Shown here one piece after another: positions 17,813 to 29,573 of a stretch of 64,000 nucleotides of DNA (positions within the stretch are counted from its first letter, which is position 1; the number at the start of each line of letters is the position of its first letter). The stretch spans positions 29,945 through 93,944 of the forward strand of contig RPFO01002233.1 of assembly GCA_009746045.1 (NCBI GenBank), given 5' to 3'. The notes beneath the pieces are model-generated. The model had not been told where the DNA came from, did no database searches, and worked only from the letters and a program-made list of their open reading frames with translations. Origin of the DNA: Mesostigma viride. Its lineage: Eukaryota > Streptophyta > Mesostigmatophyceae > Mesostigmatales > Mesostigmataceae. Position numbers and translations under genes: made by a program.

Positions 17813-20662
17813 GTGCCCCCAGGGGTGTGTAATGAAGCTGCTAGTGACAGCAGTGAGGGGCAGCCCCATGCTCTAGTGAAAGAGCCTATTGGACACGATG
17901 GGGCAAGCTTGGTTACCACAGAGAGTATGCCAGCTGTAGCTGCAGTGGTTACTCGCCAACGTGCCCGCCATGGCGGTGCTGAGCCTGAGGTAGGACCTGG
18001 TGATGTGGACCCAGGTGGATCTCAGAAGCATTCTGACCGTGCAGGACTGGCACAGGATGGTCAGGATGAGGATAGGGCTGGAGACAGTCTGACAGGCACG
18101 ACCCTGGTGCCTCCTGTACATAAGGGATCTGTACATACCTTGAGTGCTAATAATGACAATAAAAGGTTTTCTCTCTTGTATGACATTGCCTCAAGGTTGC
18201 ATACCATGTTTGGCCATGCAGCTCAGTCTTTGCAAGTTGCTAGACGGCTGGGAGGAAGTGAGTTGTACTCCATCTGCCAACAGGTTGCTCAAGCTTGCAA
18301 GTGCAGGCTAGTTGCTAGAAAGCCCAAGCAGTCTCATGCCAGGACTCCTATTTTGCAGCCAGGCCATGTGCAGGTAGATATTCAGAGAATCAGGGGTTTG
18401 AAGCTGCTGGTGGCAGTGGACAGATATACCAAGTACAAGACCCTAGAGATCCTGCCTGACATGGAGAAGCCTACATTGATTGCTGCTCTGAAGTTGACAA
18501 GGAGCAGGTACCCTGGGTTGGAGTTGTTGCAGTGTGACATTCAGTTTGAGTGCTGTGAGAACCTGCCAGAGTTTCCAGAGTTGCTGATTACACCCAGGGA
18601 GAGCCACGGCCAGCAAGGGGTGGTGGAGAGAGCCATCCAAGAGATCAAGACTGTGCTGCTGGTGGAGAGGATTCCAAGGACGTCATCTGCCATTGTGACA
18701 TCTGCATGGCTACGTTCTGTGGAGGACAGGCTGAACCTGAGGACTCCCATGTTCTTTGGTGACATTGCCATCAATCCTCTTATGCTGCATACCAGGATGC
18801 TGCCAGCTGATGCTGAGCAGGCATGGAAGGAGAAGCTAGAGGCCAAGTTCCTCAAGCTGAGGCAGAAAGACAAGGGCTGGAGTGTCCTAGAACCTAACGT
18901 TGGACAACAGGTTGTTGTGTGGAAGGAACCAAGCTTTCCAGGGAAACGTGGCAGCTGGCATGATGGGGTGGTGACCCGAGTAGAAGCCGCTGGCCATAAG
19001 TGCTGGGTGGCCATTGATGGCTCCCAAGCAGTGCACCGTCTGTCCTGGTCAAAGATCCGTCCCCGGGGAGGTAATCAAGGAGACCTCTTCCAGGTGCCCG
19101 CTGGTGTACAAGGCGGGGGTGACGTGGAGCTTCCTGATCAGGGTGCTACAGCTGTATCGAGCCCTCAGGGTGACCCTGGCCCGGCCCCTGGGGTACCTTC
19201 ACATACGGTGGTTGGGCAAGCAGGCGGACAGGCTGCACCTCCGGAACGGCCCGACACCAGGCCTAGGGGTGTGCGTCTATCAGATATTGTACAGGCTTTG
19301 CAAAGAGCCAAGAAGGAGCCTAAGGTGTCCAAGCTTGTCCAGTTGGATGAACCTGAGGTAGCTGCCATGGAGATAGATACCAATGCACAGGTTTCTGTCA
19401 TGGGACCTCAGCATACAGGAGAACTGCTGGTCGGAGAACCAAGTTGCCCCTGGGTGTCTGATTTCAGTGGTAGGACGCATCTAAGGGTGTTGGGAGAGGT
19501 TACTGCCCCTGTCATGGGTGTGGATGTGACCTTCCTTGTCCTAGAGGACTATGATGGCCCTGTGATTTTGGGTCAGAATTTTCTGGGCAATCCTGGGATT
19601 TCTATCAGAGCTACAGCTCTGAGAAGAGATGGCTGGGGGATGATTCCCCTAGAAAATTTCAGGACAACATTTCCAGTCAGGTGCAGGGCCAAGCCGGTCA
19701 AGGGTGTAAAATGGGATGAAGGGGAGGTGCCCCCAGCGGCCAGTTTGGTGATTCCAGCTGTGTTGCACCCCAGCAGTATTGGCATAACTCACAGGAGCCT
19801 TGCTGCACACTCTCCTTTGACATATGACCAGCTGGTCCAAGAGATGAGCTCGCCTACTTTGTTTGAGGCTTGGAAGCTCGCCTTCTCCAAGGCATTGGAG
19901 GAGTGGTTGCAGTTTGAGTGTGCTGCACCAACAGACAGACGTCCCCCAGCATCAAGGAAGCTTGCTTTGAGATTTGTGCTGAAGAGGAAGGTTGTGGATG
20001 AGGTATCAGTGCCCCATGTCAGGCCTGTCCTGAATGAGTATCACGGCACGGGGAGTCTGCCAGGAGAGGAGCTATACACGCCAGGGATGCTACACGACAC
20101 ATGGAGAATTTTGCTATGTCTCTACGTGGGGTTGCTGAACAGGGGAGCAGCTATGTCATCAGTGCTACTGGACTTCAAGAGGGCATTTTTAAAATCTGAT
20201 CCAGAAGTGGCCAGGAGGGTGTGGAAGCAGGATGAGCCTTACTGTGTTGAGGTGCCTGCCATCTGGAAGCTGGAGCTGCATCAACAATTCCTGGTTATTC
20301 TGAAGGGCCTGGAAGGACTCAGGTCGAGCCCAATCATCTGGAGACTCACGCTGCAGGAAGCTCTGATCAGTGAGTGTGGCTTGAGAGTGTCTTCAGTTGA
20401 TCCCTGTTTGCTGCTGGCCCAATGGGAGGGTCTGCCAGTGTATGCTAGTTTGCATGGAGATGATCTGCATTTGCTAGCCCCCACGACCTGGCTGAAGAAG
20501 TTTATTCCTGTCATCAGTGGCAAGTTTTCACTGGGCAAGGAGCTGTGGCAGGAGCCAAACAAGCCTGTAGTGTTCTGTGGAATGCAGGCTACCCTGTTCA
20601 GGAGGGACGGGGTCACTGGGGGTGGCCAGGAGTTTGCTCAGTTGGCCATGTCTGCCAAGTGA
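17813..20662 (+). CDS. pol: Copia-type Pol: integrase, then protease, then reverse transcriptase
   Basis: A 949-residue ORF. Residues about 128-170 hold H and C pairs (LHTMFGH ... ICQQVAQACKC), like the integrase zinc segment. The integrase core has D189 (QVDIQRIRG), D242 (QCDIQFE) and E272 (VVERAIQEIK). A chromatin-binding-like tail with GSWHDGVVTRV and HRLSWSKIRPRG is near 395-425. A retropepsin follows at about 515-605: IDTNAQVSVMG (D522, DTN in place of DTG), later FLVLEDYDGPVILGQNFLG. The reverse transcriptase runs from about 680: SVLLDFKRAFL, GLEGLRSSPIIWRLTL, SVDPCLLL and HGDDLHLLAP as the catalytic box (about 880). The order IN-PR-RT differs from Ty1/copia PR-IN-RT. The ORF ends in TGA at an insertion border. 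Confidence 0.8.
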   Translation: MPPGVCNEAASDSSEGQPHALVKEPIGHDGASLVTTESMPAVAAVVTRQRARHGGAEPEVGPGDVDPGGSQKHSDRAGLAQDGQDEDRAGDSLTGTTLVPPVHKGSVHTLSANNDNKRFSLLYDIASRLHTMFGHAAQSLQVARRLGGSELYSICQQVAQACKCRLVARKPKQSHARTPILQPGHVQVDIQRIRGLKLLVAVDRYTKYKTLEILPDMEKPTLIAALKLTRSRYPGLELLQCDIQFECCENLPEFPELLITPRESHGQQGVVERAIQEIKTVLLVERIPRTSSAIVTSAWLRSVEDRLNLRTPMFFGDIAINPLMLHTRMLPADAEQAWKEKLEAKFLKLRQKDKGWSVLEPNVGQQVVVWKEPSFPGKRGSWHDGVVTRVEAAGHKCWVAIDGSQAVHRLSWSKIRPRGGNQGDLFQVPAGVQGGGDVELPDQGATAVSSPQGDPGPAPGVPSHTVVGQAGGQAAPPERPDTRPRGVRLSDIVQALQRAKKEPKVSKLVQLDEPEVAAMEIDTNAQVSVMGPQHTGELLVGEPSCPWVSDFSGRTHLRVLGEVTAPVMGVDVTFLVLEDYDGPVILGQNFLGNPGISIRATALRRDGWGMIPLENFRTTFPVRCRAKPVKGVKWDEGEVPPAASLVIPAVLHPSSIGITHRSLAAHSPLTYDQLVQEMSSPTLFEAWKLAFSKALEEWLQFECAAPTDRRPPASRKLALRFVLKRKVVDEVSVPHVRPVLNEYHGTGSLPGEELYTPGMLHDTWRILLCLYVGLLNRGAAMSSVLLDFKRAFLKSDPEVARRVWKQDEPYCVEVPAIWKLELHQQFLVILKGLEGLRSSPIIWRLTLQEALISECGLRVSSVDPCLLLAQWEGLPVYASLHGDDLHLLAPTTWLKKFIPVISGKFSLGKELWQEPNKPVVFCGMQATLFRRDGVTGGGQEFAQLAMSAK

Positions 20663-21055
20663 GCAAACTCAAAGTATGCATATTTTGCGTCCTACGTGTC
20701 AATTTATACATGTCTTGGGTTATTTTATGGGTTGTCATGCATTGTGGCGGAGTTTGGTACCTAGTGGGGGTTGGAAACACACCCCTTGACTATAGAGACC
20801 CACTAAAGCCCCATAAATCATGCAATTTGCACAGTCACACCATGTGGACATGAAAGTGCATGTTTTATTCTAGTTAGGTTTATCATTAATTAAGGCTTAT
20901 ATTATGCATAAACACCAAAGATAATCGATAAACAACAAATTGTTGAATTTCTTCCCACACTGCAATAACATATTTGACAAAAACAGATCACTTATGCCAA
21001 CCAAGTGATGCAACCCACAGCTGGAACTTAAACCGTGACCATTTGGTTCACTAGA

Positions 21056-24000
21056 CTAGTCCACAGACGTATCAGATTCAGATGTGGCACTGTCCTCAGC
21101 ACTGGGCTCCTCATCCTCAGACTCTTCCCCCTCACTTGCCTGATCGCTGCCCGGGGAATCAACGGGCGCGCTACGGCGGCACCCCCTAGTTAGCTGCTGC
21201 CTACGCTCAGGGGGGCTGGAGGGGCCACACGCTCGTCTCTAGCTGTATTACTCAAGAGCTCCTGCCCGGCATTGTGGTCCGTGGCTAGAAGCTCGGGCAG
21301 CACAGCACCTGGGCAAGAACAAAGGACTGCTTGTAGATCATCATACGGAAGCACGTCCTTCTCACCGTCATCCCACAGCACGGCGGCCAAGCGAGAGCCC
21401 GCGTCTATTGCTGTTACCCTACCGTGAAATCTTTTTTTGCCAGCTCCCACAGCATACCATCTACAGATGGGAGTGGACACCATGATACCATCCGCTACCC
21501 GCTTCTCCCAAGCCTCGCTGTTCCTAGCCCTAGCAGCTGCTGCATTCTTGTACTCTGCAAAACAAAGTCTGTCATCCTTCACTATACTTGTTGCAGGGCA
21601 TCTACAGTGGCTGCAGCCAGGCACCCCCCCTTTGTAAGCTTTACGGTGTTTGGCTTCGCCTTGGTGGGCCCTGGCCACGACGAAAGGAGCACGTCCCCCT
21701 TGGGCACCGCATACACATGGACGGGCAATGATGATGACACCGGTACGCCGGCAGATGATGGATGCCACCTGAGCCACTTGGCAGCGTAGTGATCAGCATG
21801 AAAACATTCTACCAAGACGGCCGTGTCCCCTGGCGCAGGCGTCTTGTGGACTACACCGTACAGAGCAGGTGTCCACGTAAACTTGGTGTTGCCTTCAGCC
21901 AAACAAGGATGGGCTACAATAACTGGGTGCCCCTCTTCAAGGCCTACAGACGCTTGGGCTGCAGCTATGTCGAAGGCTATGGCCCTATTCGCCTCATCCC
22001 ACTGCGCCTGCGTAAAGCCCGCATGTCGTACAGAAGGCACCAACGGCTCTACAGCAGCCGCGATGGCCAAAGCCAGTTCCTCCTCCTCGTATGTTGCTGC
22101 TGGCAGAGGCGTCGGCGCACTGCGCGGGGAAGGGCGGGGCCATTCAGGAGGCCTCCACTCCGCGGGGACAGTGTCAATGCCCTTGGGGACCTTTGGCCAG
22201 AATTCTGCCCACCGGATCAACCGGTTCACCTTTGTCTTCGCGTCGACGAAATACTGAGCCCACACGGTACCATGCAGCCCGCCCACGAATAGCTTGATTC
22301 TTGGGATGTTCTCCTGCATATGCATTGGCAGAGCAGTGCGACATGGACAAGGAGTACTTAAGTCGAGCATATCCGAGGCCAAATTTAGATAAGGTTGCAC
22401 CAATGGACAAAGAATACATCAAATAACCAAGAGGTATGACGAGTAATGAAAGCAAACTTGGTAGCAAATGCTTACAGCTTCACCATGATTCAAATTACTC
22501 ACCTCCAGGTATCGCAGGTTGAGACCAGCCAGCAGGGGCCCTGCGGTCGCGCAAGGAATGTCCGGATCAAACACGCGAATGCCATACAGGGGACGCCCCT
22601 GCTGATCATAGGCGAGAACACGCCCTGAGAGTACACCATCTGGCCGCGGCTGCGTGACGATGTAGCACTGGTAGCTCATCCACACCTCTGGGTTGCCTTG
22701 CACTTTCCGAAATGAGGTGTGGTGGCAGCGAGCAGCCTTGCCAGTCCGCGTAGGGAGACCATCTTCAGAGTCAGCGCTTGGAGGCATGTAGTCTAGTGCC
22801 ATGCTCCAGCCAGCTAAGTTTGGTTCCTTCCGGTGCAGCAGCCAGGCCGCGACATCATACACGCAGCCTAAAACCTTCACCCGGGTCCCAGCTGGAGTCT
22901 TGGCGCTCATGTCTTCAGCTGCCACCACGTCCGCATGCTCAAAAGCGCTCAAGATGGCATCAAAGAAGTCGTCAGGCGCACCGTAGACAACCACGTCCTT
23001 GCCACGTCCACTCTTGGCCACCGTTGCCCACAAGTGGCCGAAGCGCTGGTCAGGATCAACGTGAGAATGCCCACGCATCAACCTGTGGATGTGAACCTTG
23101 TCGAAGCGGCCATCCTCCACCAACTTGGCTGCCCAGAGCAATACGGTGTCATTCCTGTTCTCGCTCCCTCCGTCCAGCTGAAAATGGGCTTCCGTTGGAC
23201 GAGGCTGGCCGGCAGCCTCCCACGACTTGGCCGCCTCCCAGTCAGCCAACATGCACTCTAGCATCGTGCACGTCACGCTGCCAGACTGCCCATGTACCTC
23301 CACCCATGGCCACACGGGAAAAAACGTCGAGGTGCCACCCAGTATGATGCCGCAATACAAACTGAATTCAAGGCATTTAGACCGATTCTGCTCCCAGCCC
23401 TTAGGTGCATTAGCTACCAGGGGTGACAAGGTCTTGGTGCTGTCAATCTTGTCTAAGCAGAAAAGCAAGATTAGCCCCTTGATCGCCAGGCGGCACAGCC
23501 TCGCGTACTCACGTCTTTCGCGGCGGACCAAAGCCATGTGCTTCCGGCGCTCCACGTCATAGCGTTTTCGCCGCGCTCCAGAACCGGCACCTCGGCGCAG
23601 CGTCCGCAAAAGAACGCACGTCTGGCAGACACCCACATTCCTCGTGTACTCCAGCATGCGAATCTTAGGACTACCTGGCCAATAGTTTCCAAGGGCTACT
23701 TGCTTCCAGCATTTCATAAAGCCTGTAGCTGAGACATAGAGACTTGAACAGGGCCTCATCTTCCCCGCATTCTAACCTGAGGTCCTCTCTGTACTCGTGT
23801 TCCCAGCATTGCTTCATATTCAAGTCACCCAAGAGAATCTCGTTGGCCGCTCTCGCAGGGTCGTAGTCCCCACATTCCTTTGCGAAGTCCATCTGCCACG
23901 CTGCACACCACTCCTTCGCCGAAGAGCCGCCCGGATGCTTGGCGACATCGGCCAGGTCCTCCTCAGTGAGCCCATGATAATCCAAGACATCCCCATCCAC

Positions 24001-24945
24001 CGGCATGGAGAAACTGGCCGCCGCCTGTGCAAGGTAAGTGCGCCAAACCGAATGCTGAATGCCCAACAGCTGCCGCATGGCCCGATGACAGCATTTGACC
24101 TCGATGATGTCGTTCCCCACAGGCACGTCCAGAATAAGTGGCACGTTGACGTCATAGGATTTTTGGCTCCCCCCGGGAGCTGCAAAAGTCCAACCAACAA
24201 GCACCCCCAAAGCAAAGCGGAAAACATGTTATTCAACATAACACGTACCGACATGATAGCTTGGCCCCTAGTTAGCTGGCACCCTTACTAGCCATAACAG
24301 CATGTGTACTAGTTATTTAGGTCTCTTTTACTTACTACTCAGCCGTAACAACGAAACGTCCCAGCAAAACAGAAAATTTCGCCATTACGACGCCTAGAAA
24401 AACGTGTAAGGGCTGAAAAAGCCGGATGGCGTTCGTGCTCGGAGTAGTGGCCTTTCACAGATTGGAAGCATTGCAAAGAAAATCAATGCAAGAACATGCT
24501 TGACATACGCAGAAAATGGCGTTCTAATTTACTGGACACCTGGAACAATGCAAGATTCAAAGCCATAGGATCAGGGTCTTCCATGGCCCAGCTACTAGGG
24601 GCGCGGATGTCTATAACTAGGGTACCAGTTTACAACATAACGAAAAAAGAACGAACCTGGTTCCTTTATTACGATATGCTGAACCCCTGCCCTTTGAAGC
24701 AGCGACGTCACGAAGTCTTGACGCAAGCTCTGGTTGTGTGCTAGCCAGAATAGTTGCCTAGCCGCAGGCGGAACCGACACTAGTCTAATGGCATGCCGGG
24801 GATCTCGCAAGCACCTTGCACTACACTTGCAATCTATGGATAGATCTTCATTGATAGATCTTGGGTCAATACGATGTGCGTATGTGTCCAATGCTGAGCG
24901 CCTTCCGGGCTTTGCAGCACGAAGATTCTGGGCTGATTCATCCAT
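21056..24945 (-). CDS. DUF7869-like transposase gene (spliced)
   Basis: A multi-exon gene. Exon 1 (24945 to about 24625) has SIDCKCSARC and QSLRQDFVTSLLQRAG, like the Cys-rich N terminus of this family. The next (24180-23671) has CCHRAMRQLLGI. The main one (23759-22419) has YWPGSPKIRMLE, LCRLAIKGLILLFCLDKIDS, a long segment with HFQLDGGSENRNDTVLLWAAKLVEDG, and HRLMRGHSHVDPDQRFGHLW. This is the LD-x(3)-EN-N ... GHSH-x-D-x-D pattern of DUF7869 proteins, thought to be DDE-type nucleases of mobile elements. The remaining ORFs (22403-21582 and 21777-21190) give a KAP/Trp-rich part. The tail, ending at about 21056, is acidic (ESEDEEPSAEDSAT). Splice sites are only partly resolved: the obvious donor near 24625 and acceptor near 24180 do not match in phase. 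Confidence 0.6.
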
Positions 24946-25175
24946 AGTTGCTTATGCCTGATGAGGATGCCATTCATTATCGAAATAAATACTGAGCACG
25001 CCGCGGTTGCAAGGCGGCAACCGCGGCGTGCCCTTGCTCATGGTGGCGACGAATCCTTTCTGGCCTGCGCTGGCTGTCTCCTTGATCTGGATCGGCTGTG
25101 CCGCGTGCAGGCTGCTGAGGCCGGGTTCCCCGGCTATGAAGGTCGTAGCCAGCCGCAAGGTCGCAGGCTCGTAGC

Positions 25176-25687
25176 CCATTCTGTAGCCGGGCTATAGCCA
25201 GGCTACCGACCAGGCTATAGCCTGCTCTTGCCCAAGCCATTTTCCCTGGTTATTGTACGGTGCTGAGCTATGATTGGGCTACGAACGGTTACACTAGAGA
25301 CCTGAACTTTGTAACCGTTCGTAGCCCAATCGTAGCTAAGCACCCTTTTTTGTAACCGTTCGTAGCCCAATCATAGCTCAGCACCTCTTTTGTAACCGTT
25401 CGTAGCCGGGCTATAGCCAGGCTACCGACCAGGCTATAGCCTGCTCTTGCCCAAGCCATTTTCCCTGGTTATTGTACGGTGCTGAGCTATGATTGGGCTA
25501 CGAACGGTTACAAAAAATGGTGCTTAGCTACGATTGGGCTACGAACGGTTACAAAGTTCAGGTCTCTAGTGTAACCGTTCGTAGCCCAATCATAGCTCAG
25601 CACCGTACAATAACCAGGGAAAATGGCTTGGGCAAGAGCAGGCTATAGCCTGGTCGGTAGCCTGGCTATAGCCCGGCTACAGAATGG
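25176..25687. repeat. Long inverted repeat (hairpin) between the two divergent genes of the 9-kb insertion
   Basis: The left arm (about 25176-25330) runs from CCATTCTGTAGCCGGGCTAT through AACCGTTCGTAGCCC-type sequence to CCTGAACTTTGTAACCG. It is repeated as its reverse complement at about 25535-25687, ending CCCGGCTACAGAATGG. The middle holds another partial copy of the arm and several copies of the 17-mer TAACCGTTCGTAGCCCA in both orientations. Short GCTATAGC palindromes recur inside the arms. It could be a foldback element or a bidirectional regulatory region. Confidence 0.8.
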
Positions 25688-25974
25688 CCTGGTCGGTAGC
25701 CTGGCTATAGCGCATACCGGTAGCCTCTCTGTAGCATAGATGATCGACCTGGACTTGGACATTTTGGCGCTAAACAGAAAATGGCTGGGCTACGACCTGG
25801 CTATAGCCACGTGCCTGCCAGCCCTACCGGCCGGCTACCAGGCGCACACAGCCAGAGACGCGCGCGTCATTTAAATTTCGACACGGCTATAGACAGCAAT
25901 GGGCTCTGCACAGGCGCACACACGACAGACATCGCGGACGCACACACGACAGACATCGCGGACGCTAGTTTCCA

Positions 25975-26400
25975 TGGAGGACATTCCCCTGCAATTATGT
26001 GGGGGTTGTCCTGAGTTGGCAGGAGCTGCCCATAAGTGCACATGCGGTGTGTGGATGCACGGGATTTGTGGCATCGGCCAGGGAGAAGAGGGGTATGGCC
26101 AAGTGAGGATCTGCACGAAATGCCAGCAGGGGGGCGAGACTAAAAAACAGGACAAGCCACAGCCGGCGGGCCCCACTAAAGCCGCCTGTGATGAGGATAA
26201 AGACGATGACAAAGAGGAAGCTGAGGACATGGCCCTCCTAGCCGGCGAGCAGGCCATACTAGAAGGGGATGGCCTGGACGATGTAGACGCCTACTTGTTA
26301 GGCAAGACGGGCAGAACCGGCAAGCACGTGATGGATGCCACGGGCAAAAAGCAGGTCGGTAAGCGGACGGAATACTGTATGACATGCTCTTGTTCTTCCC
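25975..26400 (+). CDS. Zinc-finger ORF (PHD-like), probable first exon
   Basis: From MEDIPLQL the ORF has CGGCPELAG, then KCTCGVWMHGICG and ICTKC: C-x2-C, C-x-C, H-x2-C and C-x2-C spaced like a PHD or related cross-brace finger in about 45 residues. An acidic stretch follows (CDEDKDDDKEEAEDMALL), then LDDVDAYLLGKTGRTG. AAGCAGGTCGGTAAG near 26350-26362 looks like a splice donor, and the frame loses its character after it. It lies on the same strand as the Met/Gly-repeat ORF and could be joined to it by splicing. Function unknown; binding to chromatin is possible. Confidence 0.45.
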
Positions 26401-26689
26401 TTCCTCCTTGGGGATGCAAATCATCTTATTGCTGCCCTGTTTTGAGAAATCTGTATGAGAAACGCTACAGCGCCTGGCAAGCAATTTTTTTTTTTGGCTT
26501 GCCAGGCACAGTTCTTGTCGTTGCATTACTAAAAGGAGTTAGGGTGTCATGGTTTGTCCGGCGTTTGTATAAACCCCCTCAAAATTAGGGTTGGTGGTTT
26601 AACAACACGTCATGGTATATTTTGCTGCTGCTTCGCGACATGTTTACGCAGGAGGGCGCTGGGGGGGCGCCAGTTGATCGCCATCGCCA

Positions 26690-27100
26690 TGGTTATAGCG
26701 ACGGCGACGGCGATGGCGATGGCGATGGCGATGGCGATGGCGATGGCGATGGCGATGGCCATGGCGATGGCGATAGCGACACCGACGGCGGGGGCGACGG
26801 CGATGGCGATGGTGGGGCCGGCGGTGGGCGCGGCAGCGGGGGCAACGGCGTGGGTGACGGCGGGGGAGAGGGCGGGGGCGACGGCGGGGGCGACGGCGGG
26901 GGCGACAGCCGGGGGGGGCCGCGGCGATGGCGGGGGCGACAGCGGGGGGGGGTGCCGCGGCGACGGCGGGGGGACGGCCGGGGCGACGGCGGGGTGACGG
27001 CGGGGGTGACGGCGGGGGCGAGGGGGGGGCGACGGCGAGGGCGACAGCGGGGGCGATGGCGGGGGGGCGACGGCGGGGGGCCAGCGGGGGCGACGGTGGC
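26690..27100. repeat. GC-rich GGCGAT/GGCGGGGGC tandem repeats
   Basis: About 26700-26770 is (GGCGAT)n with small changes. From 26800 to about 27100 it becomes G-rich GGCGGGGGCGACGG-type repeats. Every frame of such sequence is open (Asp-Gly, Met-Ala or Pro-Ser repeats), so ORFs here mean little. It may lie in the intron between the zinc-finger exon and the next one. Confidence 0.8.
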
Positions 27101-27129
27101 ACGGAAGGCAAGGATGGTAGCCACAGCAG

Positions 27130-29362
27130 TCACGGCAGTGGGATGGGGAATGCACGGCGTCCGGCTAATATCAACCAGCCGCCGCTTCCATCCGGGTCAA
27201 CGCCGACCTTGCAGCCGGGCTGCATCTTTTCAACGAGCAAGCCCCACGCAACCTTCGTGGCAATCTCGGTGATTCCAAGCAAGGGCGCCTTTATGGCAAA
27301 AACTGTCCTTGCCCTTGCCAAGAACATCAGAGTCCGCAGGAGCGATAAGCCTATCATCGATGGCTCTGCTCAGGTAGTGTTTTCCAAATTGCCAATCGGC
27401 AAACCATTCAACCAACTCATGGAGCCTAATGGTTCCCCGTACACCTTGCGGGGGCCATCCTGGCAGGCCACGATGGCGGTGGCAACGCCACTTTTGGCAC
27501 CACTGCAGGTGGATGCCTTCGCCGCGTACCCAGCGACCTACTGCCGGGTGGGATCCGACTTTCTTCCATTTCCTTACGACGAGGAGGAGGACAAGCAACC
27601 CAGGCGCGGGTCGGCGCGCTTCGGGAAGGCCTCGCCCACGGCGAGCTTGTTGCCTGAAAAGATGGCACCGCCCACGCCCACGTCGACCCGGAAGACTGCA
27701 CAGCTGGCGGGGCCCTCGCCCACGTCTAGCGGGAAGGCTCCCTCCAAGAGATCAACCAGGGCAGCCTTAGCAGACCTCACAAATGTGCCAAAGGATGTGC
27801 CAGAAGTCAAGCCCGCGCCAAAGAAACCCAAACTGGAAGTTCACCCAGTTCAGAGAAATCATGCCGGGCCATGTGAGGACATGGTTACCAGCAAGGTTCT
27901 GGACGCGCTTGAGAATCTATCTGTAGCTTTTAAAGACCAAGCCCAGCAAGTCGCACAGCAAGTTGTGGCGGCACTAGCCTTGAAGAGTGCAAGTGCCTCC
28001 AAGGTCGAGCACAGGAACGACAAGGACATGGGCACGGCAGACATGGTTGCCGATGGGATGGGCACCAGCAGTGACACAGACGGCACTGGCAAGGGATGCA
28101 CCACAGGCATGGGCGGTGGCATGGGTGGCGGTGGCATGGGTGGCATGGGTGGTGCTGGCATGGGCGGCGCTGGCATGGGTGGCGCTGGCATGGGTGGCGC
28201 GGGCATGGGCGGCGGTGGCATGGGTGGCGCTGGCATGGGTGGTGCTGGCATGGGCGGCGCTGGCATGGGTGGCGCTGGCATGGGTGGCGCTGGCATGGGC
28301 GGCGCTTGCATGGGTGGCGCTGGCATGGGTGGCGCTGGCATGGGCGGCGGTGCCATGGGTGGCGCTGGCATGGGTGGCGCTGGCATGGGCGGCGCTGCCA
28401 TGGGTGGCGCTGGCATGGGTGGCGCTGGCATGGGCGGCGGTGCCATGGGTGGCGCTGGCATGGGTGGCGCTGGCATGGGCGGCGCTGCCATGGGTGGCGC
28501 GGGCACGGGCGGCGTTGGCATGGGCATGGACGGTGGTATGGGCGGCGCTTCCATGGGCGGCACTTGCATGGGCATGGGCGGTGGCATGGGCATGGGCATG
28601 GGCGGTGGCATGGGCATGGGCGGTGGCATGGGCATGGGCATGGGCGGTGCCATGGGCGGTGCCATGGGCATGGGCGGTGCCATGGGCATGGGTGGTGGCA
28701 TGGGCATGGGCGGTGCCATGGGCATGGGCGGTGCCATGGGCATGGGCATGGGCATGGGTGGTGGCATGGGCATGGGTGGTGCCATGGGCATGGGCATGGG
28801 CGGTGGCATGGGCATGGGCATGGGCGGTGCCATGGGCATGGGTGGTGGCATGGGCATGGCTGGCATGGGTGGCGCTGGCATGGGTGGCGCTGGCATGGGC
28901 ATGGCTGGCATGGGCGGCGGTGGGATGGGCATGGGCATGGCTGGCATGGGTGGTGGCATGGGCATGGGCGGTGGTGGCATGGGCATGGGCGGTGGTGGCA
29001 TGGGCATGGGCGGTGGTGGCATGGGCATGGGCGGTGGTGGCATGGGCATGGGCGGTGGTGGCATGGGCATGGGCGGTGGTGGCATGGGCATGGGCGGTGG
29101 TGGCATGGGCATGGGCGGTGGTGGCATGGGCATGGGCGGTGGTGGCATGGGCATGGGCGGTGGTGGCATGGGCATGGGCGGTGGTGGCATGGGCATGGGC
29201 GGTGGTGGCATGGGCATGGGCGGCGGCATGGGCATGGCTGGCATGGGTGGTGGCATGGGCATGGGCATGGGCATGGGCATAGGCGGAATGGGAGGCACAG
29301 CCGAGCCTAGCTTGAACCTTAATCGCCTTGTTGGGCTTCATCTCATGGGCGTTCTTCGTTAG
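27130..29362 (+). CDS. Met/Gly-repeat protein of the 9-kb insertion
   Basis: The open frame begins at 26927, but protein-like sequence starts near 27130. About 300 residues are non-repetitive: IFSTSKPHATFVAISVIPS, KGAFMAKTVLALAKNIRVR, SKLPIGKPFNQLMEPNG, then a Ser/Pro/Lys-rich part (KKPKLEVHP) and a helix (LDALENLSVAFKDQAQQVAQQ). From about 28105 to 29285 it is only MGGAG, MGGG and MGMGGG repeats, some 390 residues. It ends NLNRLVGLHLMGVLR. The N-terminal half could be an OB- or single-strand-binding-like domain, but I do not recognise it. The repeat is too regular to infer a fold. Confidence 0.5.
28105..29285 (+). repeat. GGCATGGGC minisatellite within the Met/Gly ORF
   Basis: Tandem units of 9, 15, 18 and 24 bp. 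The first part is dominated by ATGGGTGGCGCTGGC. The last part, about 28965-29220, is a clean run of a 21-bp unit (GGTGGTGGCATGGGCATGGGC). All units are multiples of three, so the frame is kept, although the same is true in the antisense frames. Confidence 0.88.
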
Positions 29363-29570
29363 ATTGTGACATTGGTATTGTAACGACAAAAAAGTAACGT
29401 GGTGGAGCTGCTGTCTTATTGAACTTTCATGATTTTTAGTGGAACTGCCGTCTTAACGATTTATAATTATTATGGTGCATGTCATGACTACAATTTGCAT
29501 CGTTTTTTTGTGGAAACTAAACATGTCAAAGCTTCGTGCACAAGTGGCTAGAAACCATACCTGGCTGGGG

Positions 29571-29573
<3 letters not shown>

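Noticed and set aside
26644-27155. Pro/Ser/Arg-rich ORFs on the minus strand across the GC-rich repeat
   Set aside because: Low-complexity shadows of GGCGAT and GGCGGG repeats.
27859-29389. Long antisense and alternate-frame ORFs (over 400 residues) opposite the Met/Gly ORF
   Set aside because: They are forced by the triplet-multiple repeat (Pro-Met, Ala-His, Trp-Ala, Gly-His repeats) and carry no independent signal.
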